From positions 2,294,001 to 2,358,000 of the forward strand of contig OY970313.1 in assembly GCA_963716445.1 (NCBI GenBank): a DNA stretch of 64,000 nucleotides. Direction: 5' to 3'. The notes under the pieces were generated by a model, which searched no databases, was not told the origin of the DNA, and worked only from the letters and a program-made list of their open reading frames with translations. This stretch comes from JAAYBF01 sp963716445. GTDB lineage: Bacteria; Actinomycetota; Thermoleophilia; Solirubrobacterales; Thermoleophilaceae. A program made the position numbers and the translations under genes. Positions 41,351 through 50,128 of the stretch are shown here, piece after piece (position 1 is the stretch's first letter; the number at the start of each line of letters is the position of its first letter).

Positions 41351-42034
41351 ATGGCGGCGCAGCGAACCTACGGCGAGGCCTGCGGCATCCCACGCGCGCT
41401 CGACCGGGTCGGCGAGCGCTGGGCGCTGCTGATCGTCCGCGAGCTGCTGCTCGGCCCGAAGCGCTTCACCGACATCCGCGAGGGCCTGCCCAGCCTCAGC
41501 CCGGACGTCCTCTCGCAGCGGTTGCGCGAGCTGGAGCAGACGGGCGTCCTGCGGCGCCGCAGGCTACCGCCGCCGGCGGCCTCGCAGGTGTACGAGCTGA
41601 CCGATTGGGGGCGCGAGCTCGAGTCGGTCCTGATCGCGCTGGGCCGCTGGGGCGCGCGCGCGCCGGGGGCGCCCGAGGGGGTCGGCATGAGCCTCGACTC
41701 GCACATCGTGTCGATGCAGACACTCTTCGATCCCGCCCTCGCCGGCGACTTCGAGACGACCCTCGAGCTGCGGCTGGGCGAGCAACGCTTCCGGATCGAC
41801 GTCGCCGCCGGCCGGCTCGAGGTCGCCCGCGGCGAGGCCCCGGCGCCGGACGCCACGATCGACACCGATCCCGCCACGCTGATCGACCTGCTCCACGGTC
41901 ACCGCACGCTGGACGAGGCGATGGGCGCCGGAGACGCCGAGGTCGAGCGCGACGAGGAGGCCGTGGCGCGCTTCGTCGGGCTCTTCCCGCTGCCCGAGCC
42001 CGCTGCCGCACCCGCGCCCGCGCCCGCGACTTGA
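41351..42034 (+). CDS. HxlR family transcriptional regulator with C-terminal SCP2-like domain
   Basis: The 227-aa protein has an HxlR winged helix at residues 8-100 (CGIPRALDRVGERWALLIVREL, LPSLSPDVLSQRLRELE) and a C-terminal domain like that of the regulator at 16486-17154. The tail is Pro/Ala repeats. TAGACT 6 nt before the ATG suggests a leaderless message. It is divergent from an MFS exporter and ends 30 bp before a perfect hairpin. Confidence 0.88.
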   Translation: MAAQRTYGEACGIPRALDRVGERWALLIVRELLLGPKRFTDIREGLPSLSPDVLSQRLRELEQTGVLRRRRLPPPAASQVYELTDWGRELESVLIALGRWGARAPGAPEGVGMSLDSHIVSMQTLFDPALAGDFETTLELRLGEQRFRIDVAAGRLEVARGEAPAPDATIDTDPATLIDLLHGHRTLDEAMGAGDAEVERDEEAVARFVGLFPLPEPAAAPAPAPAT

Positions 42035-42064
42035 CTGCGGAGCCGTTCGGACGTTTCTACGGAG

Positions 42065-42112
42065 CCGTTCGGACGTTTGTGCACACCTTGGTGTGCACAA
42101 ACGTCCGAACGG
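42065..42112. terminator. perfect 22-bp hairpin between convergent genes
   Basis: The arms 42065-42086 and 42091-42112 are exact complements around a 4-nt loop CTTG. The stretch GGAGCCGTTCGGACGTTT, which includes most of the left arm, is also present directly upstream at 42039-42056. It lies between the ends of the HxlR and GGDEF/HD-GYP genes and can work in both directions. No T-tract follows, which is common in GC-rich actinobacteria. Confidence 0.8.
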
Positions 42113-42114
42113 AC

Positions 42115-43362
42115 TCAGGCGGCGGCGGCCGGCGCCGTCGCGGTCGCCGCGGCAGGCGCCGTGGCGGCCTCGACTTCGGTGCGGCCGCCGCCGCTCTGGC
42201 GCCGTCCGTAGAGGGCGCCGATCAGCACCTCGGTGACGCGCGGGTCGAACTGGGTGCCCGCGTGCTCGGCCAGCTCCCCGACGGCGTCCGCGTGGCTCAT
42301 CCCCTTGCGGTAGGGCCGGTCGGAGGTCATCGCGTGGTAGGCGTCGCAGGCGAGGATGATGCGGGCGCCGATCGGGATCTCTTCGCCGGCGATGCCGTCC
42401 GGGTAGCCGCTGCCGTCGAAGCGCTCGTGCTCGTGGCGGACGATGCGCGCGATCGGGCCCATGCCGGGGATGGCGCGCAGGATCCGCTCGCCGATCACCG
42501 GGTGCTCGCGCATGATCTTCCACTCGTCGCCGTCGAGCGGACTCGACTTGTTGAGGACGTCGTCGGGAATCGCCACCTTGCCGATGTCGTGCAGCAGCGC
42601 TGCGGCCTTGACGTGGTCGACGTCGCGCTTGCTGAGCGCGAGGCCGCGAGCGACGACCTCGACCAGGTCGACGACCGACTCCGAGTGCTCGCCCGTGTAG
42701 CGGTCGCGCTCGACGAGAGCTTCGGCGAGCGCGGCGATCACGTCGCCCCGCGCGCCGGCGTCGTCGCGGTCCTCGCTCGCCGTGGCGGCGTCGCCGGCGG
42801 CCGCTCGTCCACCGCCGAGCGAGCGGGCCACGTCGACGCGCGCGCCGGCCATCGCGAGCAGCCGCTCGGAGCTGAGCCCGCGCTCCCACTGCGCGATGCC
42901 GACGGAGACCGGGACGAACTCGACCTCCTCGACCGGCACGGCCTCGAGCGCGACGAAGATCCGCTCGAAGGCCTGCAGCGCCTCGGCCGCCGTGGTCTCG
43001 GGCATCATCACGACGAACTCGTCGGCGGCCGAGCGGCTGACGAGATCGCTTGCGCGGGTCTCGGCGGCGAGCAGCCGACCGACCGCCGCCAGCACCCGGT
43101 CGCCGACCTGCCGGCCATGGTGGGCGTTGATTGCCCGGAAGCCGTCGATGTCGACGACGGCCACCGTAAGCGACCGCGCGTAGCGGCTGGATCGCTCGAT
43201 CTCCGGGCCGAGCCGGCGGTCGAGCACGCCGAGCAGCGGAAGCCCGGTCAGCGGATCGGCGGTGCGAACGGCGCGCAGGTCGTTCTCGAGCGCGGCGACC
43301 CGCCGACGCGCCTCGCCAAGGCTCGCCTGAAGCCGTTCGACCTCCCGCTTGCGCCCGCCCAT
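42115..43362 (-). CDS. degenerate GGDEF plus HD-GYP domain protein
   Basis: The 415-aa cytoplasmic protein has a short N-terminal coiled coil, a GGDEF-fold domain (about 35-185) and an HD-GYP domain (205-390). The diguanylate cyclase signature is AADEF (112-116) rather than GGDEF, so cyclase activity is doubtful and GTP binding may be regulatory. The HD-GYP part is complete: HD at 258-259 in LLHDIGKVAIPD, then HHERF-type HEHERFDGSGYPDG with GYP at 319-321. It should break down c-di-GMP. The tail is Ala/Pro/Thr-rich. It is convergent with an HxlR gene and divergent from uvsE. Confidence 0.88.
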   Translation of the reverse strand: MGGRKREVERLQASLGEARRRVAALENDLRAVRTADPLTGLPLLGVLDRRLGPEIERSSRYARSLTVAVVDIDGFRAINAHHGRQVGDRVLAAVGRLLAAETRASDLVSRSAADEFVVMMPETTAAEALQAFERIFVALEAVPVEEVEFVPVSVGIAQWERGLSSERLLAMAGARVDVARSLGGGRAAAGDAATASEDRDDAGARGDVIAALAEALVERDRYTGEHSESVVDLVEVVARGLALSKRDVDHVKAAALLHDIGKVAIPDDVLNKSSPLDGDEWKIMREHPVIGERILRAIPGMGPIARIVRHEHERFDGSGYPDGIAGEEIPIGARIILACDAYHAMTSDRPYRKGMSHADAVGELAEHAGTQFDPRVTEVLIGALYGRRQSGGGRTEVEAATAPAAATATAPAAAA

Positions 43363-43459
43363 TGAGATTCCTAGTCGGGACGAACGCCGCGGGACTTGAT
43401 CCCTGCAGGCGATATTTGACCTCGGGAGACGCAGATGAACCCCTTGTCATGCTGGGGCT

Positions 43460-44494
43460 GTGCCGCAGCGCGCCGCCGCCGCCACCGTCCACCGGCTCGG
43501 ATTCGCCGTCAAGGTCCTTGGCGACGGTGGGCTGCCGTCGCACGACACGCGGCGCTGGCAGTCGGGCCCGCACCTGCGGCAGTCGCTGGCACGACTGCGG
43601 CGGATCCTCGACCACCTCGATCGCCAGGACATCCGCATGTACCGGCTGGCGACCGCGCTGGCGCCGTACGCGAGCCATCCCGACCTCCCCCAGTTCCACG
43701 GACAGGTCGAGCAGTGCGCGGACGAGCTCGCCAAGGTCGGCCTGATGGCGCGCGAGCGCGACGTCAGGTTGTCGTCGCATCCCGGCCAGTACACGGTGCT
43801 CAACTCGGAGCGCGAAGAGGTCCGGGCCGCCGCGGTCGCCGAGCTGGAGGTGCAGGCGGCGCTGCTCGACGCGATGGGCCTGGGCCCGGAGGCGGTGGTC
43901 GTCCTGCACGTGGGCGGTGTGACGGGAGGTGTCAAGGCGAGCATCGACCGGTTCCTAGCCGGCTTCGAGCGGCTGTCCGAGCGGGCGCGGGCGCGGTTGG
44001 CGATCGAGAACGACGACCGCGCCTTCGCGCTGGTGGACGTCCTGGCGCTCGCCGCGCGCGCCGGCGTCCCCGTCGTCTGGGACGTGCTGCACCACCGCTG
44101 CCACGATCCGGCGCGGCTGTCGAACCGCGACGCGCTGGCGGCGGCGCTGGCGACCTGGAAGGACGGGACGATCCCGAAGATCCACTACTCGTCTCCGCGC
44201 CTCGACACCGAGGAGCGCCGCGTGCGCGTCGGCCGTCGCGTCGAGCGCCGGCTGGTGCTGCCGCAGCTGCGCGCGCATGCCGACCTGATCGATCCGATCG
44301 GCTTCGAGCAGTTCCTGCTCGACGCGCCGGCCGGCCGAGACTTCGACGTGATGCTGGAGGCCAAGGCCAAGGACCTCGCGCTCCAGCGGCTGCGCACCCA
44401 GCTCGCCGAGCGCGGCTTTCCCACCGAGCGAGGCCGCGTGCGCGTCTCAGCCGGACAGCTCGGCCACGGGCCGGCGGTTTCCGTCGAGGGGTAG
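43460..44494 (+). CDS. uvsE: UV damage endonuclease
   Basis: The 344-aa enzyme nicks DNA 5' of UV photoproducts and other lesions in an excision pathway independent of UvrABC. It is a UvdE-family TIM barrel: VRLSSHPGQYTVLNS near residue 105, VLHVGGVTGGVK near 150, LAIENDDRAF near 178, VPVVWDVLHHRCH near 203 and KIHYSSPR near 240 carry the His/Asp/Glu ligands of the metal site. The start GTG at 43460 is tentative. Together with UdgB, Nei and Lhr it points to an organism adapted to DNA damage. Confidence 0.93.
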   Translation: MPQRAAAATVHRLGFAVKVLGDGGLPSHDTRRWQSGPHLRQSLARLRRILDHLDRQDIRMYRLATALAPYASHPDLPQFHGQVEQCADELAKVGLMARERDVRLSSHPGQYTVLNSEREEVRAAAVAELEVQAALLDAMGLGPEAVVVLHVGGVTGGVKASIDRFLAGFERLSERARARLAIENDDRAFALVDVLALAARAGVPVVWDVLHHRCHDPARLSNRDALAAALATWKDGTIPKIHYSSPRLDTEERRVRVGRRVERRLVLPQLRAHADLIDPIGFEQFLLDAPAGRDFDVMLEAKAKDLALQRLRTQLAERGFPTERGRVRVSAGQLGHGPAVSVEG

Positions 44495-44660
44495 GCCCCG
44501 GCGGCGTGTGTCGCCGGTGGTGGCTCTTGCAGCCGCAACCGCGGTGGCCCTTCGATTTGCGGAGAGCGCTTCCCTCGAGCTCGGGTCGAGGCCTCAGGGC
44601 GCCGGAAGCATCGGCCGCTCGGGCAGCAACCGGGAGCCGCGACGCCATAGCGTTGCGCGC

Positions 44661-46319
44661 ATGAATCTCGATGCGGACGTGATCGTCGTGGGTGGTGGAC
44701 TCGCCGGACTGGTGGCCACCGCGGAGCTCGCCGACGCCGGGCGCAGAGTGCTCCTGCTGGACCAGGAGCCGGAGGGCTGCCTCGGCGGTCAGGCGTTCTG
44801 GTCGCTCGGCGGCCTGATGTTCGTCGACAGCCCCGAGCAACGCCGTATGCGGATCAAGGACTCCTACGAGCTCGCGCTGCAGGACTGGCTCGGCACGGCG
44901 GCCTTCGACCGGCCCGAGGACGAGTGGCCGCGCCGGTGGGCGGAGGCCTACGTGGATTTCTGCGCGGGCGAGAAGCGCCCCTGGCTGCGCGCGCAGGGCA
45001 TGCGCTGGGTGCCGAATCCGGGTTGGCCGGAGCGCGGCGGCTACCACGCCGACGGGCACGGGAACTCGGTGCCGCGCTTCCACGTCACCTGGGGCACCGG
45101 GCCGGGCGTGGTGGCGCCGTTCGAGCGCCGCGTGCGCGAGGCCGTCGCCAAGGGGCTCGTCGAGCTGCGTTTCCGCCACCGCGTCGACGAGCTGTCGCTG
45201 TCCGGTGGAGCGGTCGACGGAGTCCGGGGCAGGCTGCTGGAAGCGTGCGCAACCGGGCGCGGGCAGGAGTCGAGCCGGACCGAGATCGGCGACTTCGAGC
45301 TGCATGCCCAGGCGGTCGTGGTGACCAGCGGCGGCATCGGCGGCAACCACGACCTCGTCCGGGCGAAGTGGCCCGAGCGCCTCGGCGCGCCGCCTGCGCG
45401 CATGCTCTCCGGCGTGCCCGCCCACGTCGACGGGCGGATGCTGGAGATCGCACGCAGGGCCGGCGCCAACGAGATCAACGGCGACCGCATGTGGCACTAC
45501 GTCGAGGGCATCCACAACTGGGACCCGATCTGGCCGATGCACGCGATCCGGATCATCCCGGGCCCCTCGCCGCTCTGGTTCGACGCGCTCGGGCGGCGGC
45601 TGCCCGGGCCGCTCTATCCCGGCTACGACACGCTCGGCACGCTCACGCACATCCAGCGCACCGGCCACGACTACACGTGGTTCGTGCTGACCCAGAAGAT
45701 CGTCGAGAAGGAATTCGCGCTCTCGGGCTCGGAGCAGAACCCGGACACGACGTCCAAGAGCCTGCGGGCGGTGCTCAGGGAGCGCCTCGGCAGCGGGCCG
45801 CCGACCCCGGTCAAGGCGTTCCTGGACCACGGCGAGGACTTCATCGTGGAGCGCCGGCTCCCCGACCTCGTGCGGAGGATGAACGCGCTGACCGGCGACG
45901 ACCTGATCGACCTGGCGGACCTCGAGGCCCAGATCGTCGCGCGCGACCGCGAGGTCGAGAACCCCTACGCCAAGGACGGCCAGATCACCGCGATCCACGG
46001 CGCCCGCGCGTACTGGGCCGACAAGGTCACGCGGGTCGCCGCGCCGCACCGGATCCTCGACCCCGACGCCGGGCCGCTGATCGCCGTGCGCCTCTCGATC
46101 CTCACGCGCAAGTCGCTCGGCGGGCTGCAGACCGACCTCGACGCCCGCGTGCTGCAGCCGAGCGGCGAGCCGCTGGAGGGTCTCTACGCGGCCGGCGAGG
46201 TCGCCGGCTTCGGCGGCGGCGGCATGCACGGCTACCGAGCCCTCGAGGGCACCTTCCTGGGCGGCTGCCTGTTCTCGGGACGCGCCGCCGGACGGGCCGC
46301 GGCGACAGCGGTGAGCTGA
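44661..46319 (+). CDS. FAD-binding dehydrogenase (ketosteroid dehydrogenase-like)
   Basis: The 552-aa flavoprotein starts with the dinucleotide fold DVIVVGGGLAGLVATAELAD at residues 5-24, followed by LLLDQEPEGCLGGQAFWSLGG. The C-terminal GLYAAGEVAGFGGGGMHGY and EGTFLGGCLFSGRAAGRAAA close the FAD site. It matches a conserved group of putative FAD-binding dehydrogenases related to 3-ketosteroid dehydrogenase and fumarate reductase flavoproteins. The true substrate is unknown. The ATG at 44661 is 7 nt after TAGCGT, so it is probably leaderless; an earlier in-frame ATG lies upstream without homology. Confidence 0.88.
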   Translation: MNLDADVIVVGGGLAGLVATAELADAGRRVLLLDQEPEGCLGGQAFWSLGGLMFVDSPEQRRMRIKDSYELALQDWLGTAAFDRPEDEWPRRWAEAYVDFCAGEKRPWLRAQGMRWVPNPGWPERGGYHADGHGNSVPRFHVTWGTGPGVVAPFERRVREAVAKGLVELRFRHRVDELSLSGGAVDGVRGRLLEACATGRGQESSRTEIGDFELHAQAVVVTSGGIGGNHDLVRAKWPERLGAPPARMLSGVPAHVDGRMLEIARRAGANEINGDRMWHYVEGIHNWDPIWPMHAIRIIPGPSPLWFDALGRRLPGPLYPGYDTLGTLTHIQRTGHDYTWFVLTQKIVEKEFALSGSEQNPDTTSKSLRAVLRERLGSGPPTPVKAFLDHGEDFIVERRLPDLVRRMNALTGDDLIDLADLEAQIVARDREVENPYAKDGQITAIHGARAYWADKVTRVAAPHRILDPDAGPLIAVRLSILTRKSLGGLQTDLDARVLQPSGEPLEGLYAAGEVAGFGGGGMHGYRALEGTFLGGCLFSGRAAGRAAATAVS

Positions 46320-46330
46320 GTCATACCGGG

Positions 46331-46358
46331 CCAGCGGCGCCCTCTCGAGCGCCGCCGG
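46331..46358. terminator. candidate bidirectional terminator
   Basis: GCGGCGC (46334-46340) and GCGCCGC (46349-46355) pair around an 8-nt loop, with further partial pairing outside. It lies between the convergent dehydrogenase and the 118-aa gene at 46368. There is no T-tract. Confidence 0.45.
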
Positions 46359-46367
46359 TCCTCGGCC

Positions 46368-46724
46368 TCAGGCGACGGCCCCGATCGCCTCCTGGTAGAG
46401 CGAGATCTGCTCGCCGACACCGTCGCCCACGACGGCGTCGATCACGCGCAGCCGCTTGATCACCAGCGATGCGCGGGCGTTGATCCTCTGGAACTCCTGG
46501 TTCTCACGAAGAGCCGCGATCTGCTCCCGCGAGCCCTTCACCAGGATGAACCCGTTGGGCTCGCCACCATGCGGCGACAGCAGGGCGACCTCGACGCTCT
46601 CGATGTCGCCCGAGTCCTGCAGTCCGCCGTGGAAGGCGAGCGCCTCGCTGAACACCTCGAGGCCCTTGGTCTCCCTCCCCGGAATGGGAGGACCCCATCC
46701 CACGAACAACGCTGCGTCGGCCAT
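46368..46724 (-). CDS. uncharacterised 118-aa protein
   Basis: The soluble protein has a strand-helix pattern like a dimeric alpha-beta barrel (ALFVGWGPPIPGRETKGLEVF, SVEVALLSPHGGEPNGFILVKG). I do not recognise a named family. The start at 46724 has AGGAGG 6 nt upstream on its strand. It is the last gene in a minus-strand run with a secreted peptide and two protease genes. Confidence 0.65.
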   Translation of the reverse strand: MADAALFVGWGPPIPGRETKGLEVFSEALAFHGGLQDSGDIESVEVALLSPHGGEPNGFILVKGSREQIAALRENQEFQRINARASLVIKRLRVIDAVVGDGVGEQISLYQEAIGAVA

Positions 46725-46812
46725 GCTGACCTCCTGTTCGTGGCGCCGGCAAGATCGCGGACCGGACCCGAGAGACGGGCCCGGTCCGCGCTGCCGTGTG
46801 CCTTCGCATTGC

Positions 46813-46992
46813 TCAATGCTGCGGCCCGGGGCAGTTGGGCTGGTCGTTCGGCCCCTTGCACGGACCGCTGTTCGGCTTGAACTTGCCAGACTTGCCCGGC
46901 GAGTTCGGCCCACCTACGGCGTAGGCCGGGCCTGCCGCCATCAGCGCCAGCGCGGCGGTCACCGCGGCGGCCTTGCGGATTCGGTTCCCCAT
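46813..46992 (-). CDS. small secreted peptide
   Basis: The 59-aa precursor has a clear signal peptide (KAAAVTAALALMAAGPAYA, cleavage after AYA) and a mature part of about 34 residues, rich in Gly, Pro, Asn and Lys with two cysteines (GPCKGPN, PNCPGPQ). It is preceded by a strong GGGAGG site, so it is likely translated well. The two Cys-Pro/Gly segments could form a disulfide loop. The function is unknown. Confidence 0.7.
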   Translation of the reverse strand: MGNRIRKAAAVTAALALMAAGPAYAVGGPNSPGKSGKFKPNSGPCKGPNDQPNCPGPQH

Positions 46993-47133
46993 GTCACCTC
47001 CCTTCCTCATGGTCGGGTGGCGCGAGGTCACGCAACGCGCACAATAGGCGCACGGTAGCGCGCCAAGAAGCTCCAGGAAAGCTGAATTTAGATTTGGCTA
47101 TTCGCCTGGGTGGTCAGTGCGCAGCCGAAGGCA

Positions 47134-48021
47134 TCAGCGAGTCTGCGCATCGGCATAGAGCTGTTGCGCCGCGGTCTCCTGGTGAGGACCGAAGAGCACG
47201 TTGCGCAGGCTCGCGTAGCTGTAGCTGATCACCGACGCGACGGCGTTCGACGAAGTGAGCCAACCGCCGCCGCTGGAGCCACCGGTCATGTCGCAGGGGA
47301 CTCCCATCGTCGGCGGTAGCGCGCTGTCGTCGACGAGCCAAGAGGTGTTGCAGACGCGCATGCGCTGACCGCTGAACTTCTTCGCCGCCGGATAGCCGTA
47401 GAGCCTGTAGCTCTGCACGCGAGACGCGTCGAAGGTCAGCACTCGCTCCTCGACCGCCTGAGCCAGCGTCTGGCCGGAGGCGTTCGCGCCGACGACCGCG
47501 GCGCCCAGGTCGACGCCCCACTCGCCGCTCTGCTGCCAAGCAGACGGGGTGAGGAGCGTCGAGGCCGCGAAAGTGCCGTAGGGAGCGTTGCCGTCGCGAT
47601 ACGCGGGGACGAACAGGAAGTTCGTGTAGAAGCCGCCCGGGCCCTCGTTGACGCAGTGGCCCGCTGTCCACACGACACTCTCGTTGACGCTGGAGATCGC
47701 GGTGCCGGAGCAGACGTAGTTGACGCCGCCATCCGTGAAGAACACCTTGCCGTGCGCGCTCGGGTAGGGAAGCGGCGCCTCGGTGCTGGCCGCCGACGTG
47801 CCCGTTCCTCCGCCCTTGGCCGGCTTGCCGAGCGGCAGGCGGCGCTCGGCGGGGACGGCTGAGCTCATCCGCTCGGACGTCCAGTACCGCATGACGTCCG
47901 CGGACGACTTGCCGCTGACATGAACAGCGGTGCGCGCCTGGGCCGAAGCTGCCCCACATGCGAATACGGCGAGCAGGACAACGGCGAGAAAGACGAGACG
48001 GCGCAAGGCGAGTCCTTTCAA
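47134..48021 (-). CDS. secreted trypsin-like serine protease
   Basis: The 295-aa protein has a signal peptide (LVFLAVVLLAVFACGAASA) and a chymotrypsin-fold domain. Catalytic His is in VVWTAGHCV, Ser is in CDMTGGSSGGGW and the Asp is probably in GVDLGAAVV. The segment before the domain (about 30-85) may be a propeptide. It is directly downstream of a gene for a protease-nuclease fusion, 55 bp away on the same strand, and may be cotranscribed. Confidence 0.88.
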   Translation of the reverse strand: MKGLALRRLVFLAVVLLAVFACGAASAQARTAVHVSGKSSADVMRYWTSERMSSAVPAERRLPLGKPAKGGGTGTSAASTEAPLPYPSAHGKVFFTDGGVNYVCSGTAISSVNESVVWTAGHCVNEGPGGFYTNFLFVPAYRDGNAPYGTFAASTLLTPSAWQQSGEWGVDLGAAVVGANASGQTLAQAVEERVLTFDASRVQSYRLYGYPAAKKFSGQRMRVCNTSWLVDDSALPPTMGVPCDMTGGSSGGGWLTSSNAVASVISYSYASLRNVLFGPHQETAAQQLYADAQTR

Positions 48022-48076
48022 GAAAGTCGTGGGCCGCCGATCAGCATAAGTGAGTGCCCTCGAATAGTCCAGATTG

Positions 48077-49939
48077 CTATCCCGCGACTATCTCCGAGCG
48101 TGCCTCGACCCTTCGCACCGCCGGCGCGCCCAGCTCCTCGACGCCGGTCCTCGTCGTGTCAGCCGCTGTGAGCGGGCCGTAGTCGAGGCCGGTTAGCACG
48201 CCGAGGTCGCGAAGCGCGACCTGGTAGAGCTTGAACCGCTCGAGCCCGAGCGACTCCAGCTTGGACTCCAGGTCGTCCTGCGTCAGCACGTACGCCTTGG
48301 CCTTGAGCGCTCCGCCCTCCACGTAGGCGATCGCCTTCCAGAACGATCGCGGCACGAGGACGTCGCGATAGCGAAGGTCGGTGTCCTTGAAGAGGGGCCC
48401 GCCGAGGACGCTGAGGCGCAGGTCGTCGACGTCGAGGTCCGCATAGATCGCATCCTCGAGCTGCCCCCAGAGCCCGTGCTGGCGCGACTGGTTGAAGTCG
48501 TCCAGTTGCGGCGTGATGTTGGTGAAGAAGAAGGAGTCCAGGTTCGCCCGCTCGGCCTCCTCGCGCGAGCCCCACAGGAGATCGGCGCGTCGGGCGATAT
48601 GACCGCGGTCGAGCGGGTTGCCCGCATAGACGTCATTGCCGACCTGGTGCTTGGGATCGTAGGCATCGTCGAGGACGAAGTCGATGCCGTCGCGTGAGAG
48701 CGTCTGCAGGCCGTTTCCGTCGACGTTCCAGGCAACCCAGCGACAGAATCGTCGCGTGGCGCTCATCGCGAGCGAGAAATGCGTGTAGTGACGGACGAGA
48801 TCGCCCGCCTTGGTGCGCGCATAGTCGTCTTCGACCTGGCCGTCGGTTGCCGAGGGGATGTCCACCACCTGCTCCACGGGTAGGAAGCGCGGGTCGTAGC
48901 CACCGCCGACCGGGTCGACGACCACCACGGCCCCGGGGGCGGCTGGGACGAGCGGGGCGATCTCGAGCTTCTCGAAGACCGACGACGCGTAGCAGGCCAG
49001 GGCGTACTCGGCCGGCTCGACCGTCTCGCCCGCGAAGTGTAGGCCGAGCATCATGTCGCTCGCGGCGCCCGCGTCGTCGGCGACCATCCAAGCCGAGCCA
49101 GAGTCTCCACCCATCGAGATCTCGGCGTTCTCGGCCGGGTGGCCCGGATCGGGGCCGATCTCGAAGCTACCGATCTGCTGCTCGCCCTTCGTGCCGTAGG
49201 ACAGCTTCGTGATCGTGTGAATACGGGTCACGATGCCATGGGTGACCGCCGTGGTGCGACCGGACTTCACGAGCCGGTCGCCGAGCTCGGGGTCGGCGAT
49301 CTGCCTGACCGGCACCGCCAGATCGAGAGCCTCCTCGGTCGCCGCGCGCCCGGCGATGCTCGCGATCGCGCAGTCGCCCGCCAGCCCGAGGAAGCTTCGG
49401 ACCAGCGTTCCACAGACGTTGTCGTCGACACGGTTGTCGTCGAACGGGCCCGGCTGGACGATCGGATCGCCGAGCTTGCCGGTCTCGCCCTGCAGCACGT
49501 GCCAGTTGGAGAGCACACGCGTCTCGCCATTGGCGTTCTCCTTGACCAGACAGCCGAGCGTCCCCGCGGTCGAGCGTACGTGTCCGATGCTGACGCCGGG
49601 CATCATCGGGTCTAGGCGGCGCTTTCGATCGGGCTTCGTCTCGGCCATCACGGCCACGGGCTGGACCTTGAAGTCCCGCTCCACGACGTCGGTGGCAAGC
49701 GTGATCCCGTTGACGGTGATCGACTCGGGAATCGGCCGTGTGGCAACCGCCTCGAGACCCTCAGGCGCGATCTTCTGCCCGACCGTGAACTGCAGGGCGA
49801 GCTCGTCGGTCGTCTTCCCGTCCTTCACCTTGTAGCCGATGCCCACCGAATTGACGTTCGGATCCCGAAGGTACTCGTCGGCCACCTGGCGCACAGCGGC
49901 CTGAACCGCCGGCTTGTTCGTAAGATCGCCCTCGTCCAT
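48077..49939 (-). CDS. serine protease-DNA/RNA nonspecific endonuclease fusion
   Basis: The 620-aa protein has three parts. Residues 1-95 form a DPNVNSVGIGYK domain often seen before bacterial trypsin-like proteases. Residues 105-325 are a chymotrypsin-fold protease with His147 (SNWHVL), a likely Asp189 (GDCAIA) and Ser280 (GGDSGSAW). Residues 380-590 are a NUC1-type nonspecific nuclease with DRGH at 444-447 and metal-binding NITPQ and DFNQ near 474-483. No signal peptide is seen, so it may be cytoplasmic or exported by another route. GGAGG precedes the ATG. Self-processing to release the nuclease is possible but unproven. Confidence 0.88.
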   Translation of the reverse strand: MDEGDLTNKPAVQAAVRQVADEYLRDPNVNSVGIGYKVKDGKTTDELALQFTVGQKIAPEGLEAVATRPIPESITVNGITLATDVVERDFKVQPVAVMAETKPDRKRRLDPMMPGVSIGHVRSTAGTLGCLVKENANGETRVLSNWHVLQGETGKLGDPIVQPGPFDDNRVDDNVCGTLVRSFLGLAGDCAIASIAGRAATEEALDLAVPVRQIADPELGDRLVKSGRTTAVTHGIVTRIHTITKLSYGTKGEQQIGSFEIGPDPGHPAENAEISMGGDSGSAWMVADDAGAASDMMLGLHFAGETVEPAEYALACYASSVFEKLEIAPLVPAAPGAVVVVDPVGGGYDPRFLPVEQVVDIPSATDGQVEDDYARTKAGDLVRHYTHFSLAMSATRRFCRWVAWNVDGNGLQTLSRDGIDFVLDDAYDPKHQVGNDVYAGNPLDRGHIARRADLLWGSREEAERANLDSFFFTNITPQLDDFNQSRQHGLWGQLEDAIYADLDVDDLRLSVLGGPLFKDTDLRYRDVLVPRSFWKAIAYVEGGALKAKAYVLTQDDLESKLESLGLERFKLYQVALRDLGVLTGLDYGPLTAADTTRTGVEELGAPAVRRVEARSEIVAG

Positions 49940-50128
49940 CTCGACCCTCCAGTGATGGAAATGAAGCGAGAGTTATCGCGACTCCCGCCAGTTGAGGCGA
50001 TTCTCTCCACGTGGCGCGTCTTCGTCAAGGCGCCGATCCCGACACGGCTGGCGACAACGGAGCCTTGGTCCACGATCGGACCGCGGACTCACGCTAACTC
50101 GTGGGTCGGGTGAGGCGCCTCGAGCTCG

